Source: an uncultured Collinsella sp.
Lineage (GTDB): Bacteria; Actinomycetota; Coriobacteriia; Coriobacteriales; Coriobacteriaceae
Assembly: GCA_900538305.1 (NCBI GenBank)
Contig: UPXY01000006.1
Location: forward strand, 11,440-75,439
Length of the DNA stretch: 64,000 nucleotides
Direction of reading: 5' to 3'
The notes beneath the pieces were generated by a model. That model searched no databases. It saw nothing but the letters and a program-made list of their open reading frames with translations, and was not told where the DNA came from. This document shows, piece by piece, positions 63,701 through 64,000 of this stretch (its first letter is position 1; every line of letters begins with the position of its first letter). A program made the position numbers and the translations under genes.

Positions 63701-63845
63701 TTACCAGCAGCAATTCGATCATGAGCTGAATGACAGCATCCTGGACGATCCCGATGAGGTCGAAGAGCTCGAGCAGGCGGATGATTACGTCGAAAGCCAG
63801 AGCGAGTCCATCGATAAGCTCGAGGGGAAGTCTGAGGATAAGTAG
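60768..63845 (+). CDS. Double Cache-like sensor fused to MscS-type channel
   Basis: 1025 residues. Order (approximate): TM 10-30; extracytoplasmic Cache-like region 35-285 ending IGQSGYVFALSAQTYVIEYHP; TM 285-310; TM 340-363; second Cache-like region 367-630 with IGASGFAFAVNKDDGTIAYYP; TM 637-660; further TMs; then the MscS pore and beta domain 800-980 (LLASAGILTLAISFGAKDLV, GEFRVGDSISVGANTGTVME), and an acidic tail. The ATG at 60768 has AGGTG 6 nt upstream; a GTG at 60759 also opens the frame. It is probably a ligand-modulated ion channel. The MscS part is certain, the Cache calls rest on motif and length. Confidence 0.88.
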   Translation: MQMSHTLKRKITLLVAVVAVSMVVMGVLLSKMQESLSIDSYTAEMNEEAEQLITVLEDAEVENAQNKETFDAIYQSKAQTVSFMANNDTGFKATNAKMREYQQLLDVDNIMVVKADGEIVAKAADTRADFSYARFNYLRECLSTGEPSRAVEIELPEEDWLMRYYAARIDADTMIVIEQSPAELRELVETTGSTASVLKNISIGQSGYVFALSAQTYVIEYHPNEALIGADALDSGIDVNDLEDGTITWMTLDGQELYCRVSLIGDTYYICAIPGSDMAAARNVTVAVILFVFFVVMASVALYGIFVLRDEERYGRARKAQIGAERIQMNGAVAKRSAILALVGLIAIVVVSFYMQTLFALSSQSVTNKERASQIAETISITNDRANDLSAQYNERYLTKARIATYIIEQNPDLATKEKMQELADALQVANVYRFDLNGDMVASNAPYEHFSLSDDPEDQSYAFHCLLQGVDEYIQEPMPDDTTGELRQYIGIATYDDHGFVDGFVQIGIRASRLETLLESVQIDRVLDGIKIGASGFAFAVNKDDGTIAYYPDGLVQGKDASKVGLTEAQLRGGYDDYLTINGETYYASSVETDDYFVYVVDSEGELMSQRIPLTIATGSIALVCMVLAFCIVSVEHVASSANASLNVEPEERTFDIETPSGRRARTESAASRWLNRSFNWKEMSPEQKLAFVLRIFSGIAVVAVFFSVLFRDQIFGSGSVFGYILGGGWERGLNIFAITASIMTACVIFTLSWFIQRLLHLLSTVLSARGETVCRLLVSLTKYGAILGTLYWCLATVGVDTATLLASAGILTLAISFGAKDLVTDLLCGLFIIFEGEFRVGDSISVGANTGTVMEIGIRTTKINDGSDNVIVLRNSAISNVINRTKLHSFAIVDVNITVGEDLPYIENLFERELPNIAARQPMIIDGPFYRGVVTLTSSEMTLRVMARCSEKNRSALERNLKREMRLTLTRYNIAPYQQQFDHELNDSILDDPDEVEELEQADDYVESQSESIDKLEGKSEDK

Positions 63846-63877
63846 GACCGCTTTCTTCCATAATGGCTGAACAAAAC

Positions 63878-63910
63878 GGGCCGGATGCGCAAGCGAAACG
63901 CATCCGGCCC
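63878..63910 (+). terminator. Terminator of the SBP-MscS operon
   Basis: Perfect 12-bp stem GGGCCGGATGCG/CGCATCCGGCCC around a 9-nt loop, 33 nt after the stop; the T-tract is poor (CTATT). Confidence 0.7.
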
Positions 63911-64000
63911 CTATTCGTATCAACACTTCGAAGCTAGGGTTTTTGGGCTTATAGGACAAAAAGTGTGTCCGGATGGAACACGCGTCCTAGTCCAGCCAGA
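63911..64000. other. Window end, no gene assigned
   Basis: 90 nt after the terminator. No start or stop context can be judged; a neighbouring gene may begin beyond the window. Confidence 0.3.

Noticed and set aside
63252..63959. 235-codon minus-strand frame opposite the MscS gene end
   Set aside because: Antisense to a clear MscS domain and runs through the terminator.

Overview
The window looks like a chromosomal segment of a high-GC, Gram-positive actinobacterium, most likely class Coriobacteriia (Collinsella or a relative). The evidence is an actinobacterial-type IHF (mIHF) beside gmk and rpoZ, gene content close to Coriobacteriia, and a Firmicutes-like gene order around era/recO/lepA. 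The genus is an inference from gene content and not proven. Nearly all genes lie on the minus strand and are tightly packed, often with 1-10 bp overlaps.

Layout. 1-10.4 kb: rpsO, recO, era, dgkA, ybeY, phoH, mtaB, dnaJ, a membrane-anchored DnaJ-like gene, hemW and dusB. 10.4-17.1 kb: lepA, rpsT, holA, comEC and comEA. Together these blocks resemble the conserved yqe-type cluster of Gram-positives, but hrcA, grpE and dnaK are absent. 17.4-19.8 kb: thiI, rpoZ, gmk and mihF. 20-25.6 kb: the complete pyr operon read pyrR-pyrB-pyrC-pyrK-pyrD-pyrF, preceded by a PyrR-type attenuation leader. 25.86 kb: tRNA-Asn, on the plus strand, with its own promoter and terminator. 26.1-37.8 kb: rpoD, dnaG, ribF, truB, nrnA, rbfA, infB, nusA and rimP, a transcription/translation supply block with an attenuator-like leader before rimP. 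38-43.4 kb: leuS, an acidic membrane protein of unknown function and an unusual IMP dehydrogenase.

43.5-47.9 kb is clearly different. It is a repeat-rich island with only two convincing genes: a solitary dTDP-glucose dehydratase (minus) and a probable PD-(D/E)XK-type nuclease (plus). They are bracketed by tandem arrays with periods of 50, 40 and 41 nt and by about twenty copies of one ~22-nt motif. 47.9-59.5 kb: mntP, a degenerate transsulfuration-family protein, thrS, a zinc-ribbon membrane protein, and a folate/one-carbon block (folC, 5-formyl-THF cyclo-ligase, formate/nitrite channel, folE, folD, fchA, fhs). In that block FolD lacks the residues needed for cyclohydrolase activity, and the neighbouring FchA can supply it.

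59.9-63.85 kb, plus strand: a two-gene operon of a solute-binding lipoprotein without ABC transporter partners and a ~1025-residue protein fusing two extracytoplasmic Cache-like sensor regions to an MscS channel. With the repeat island around the nuclease, this is the best candidate in the window for an undescribed system.
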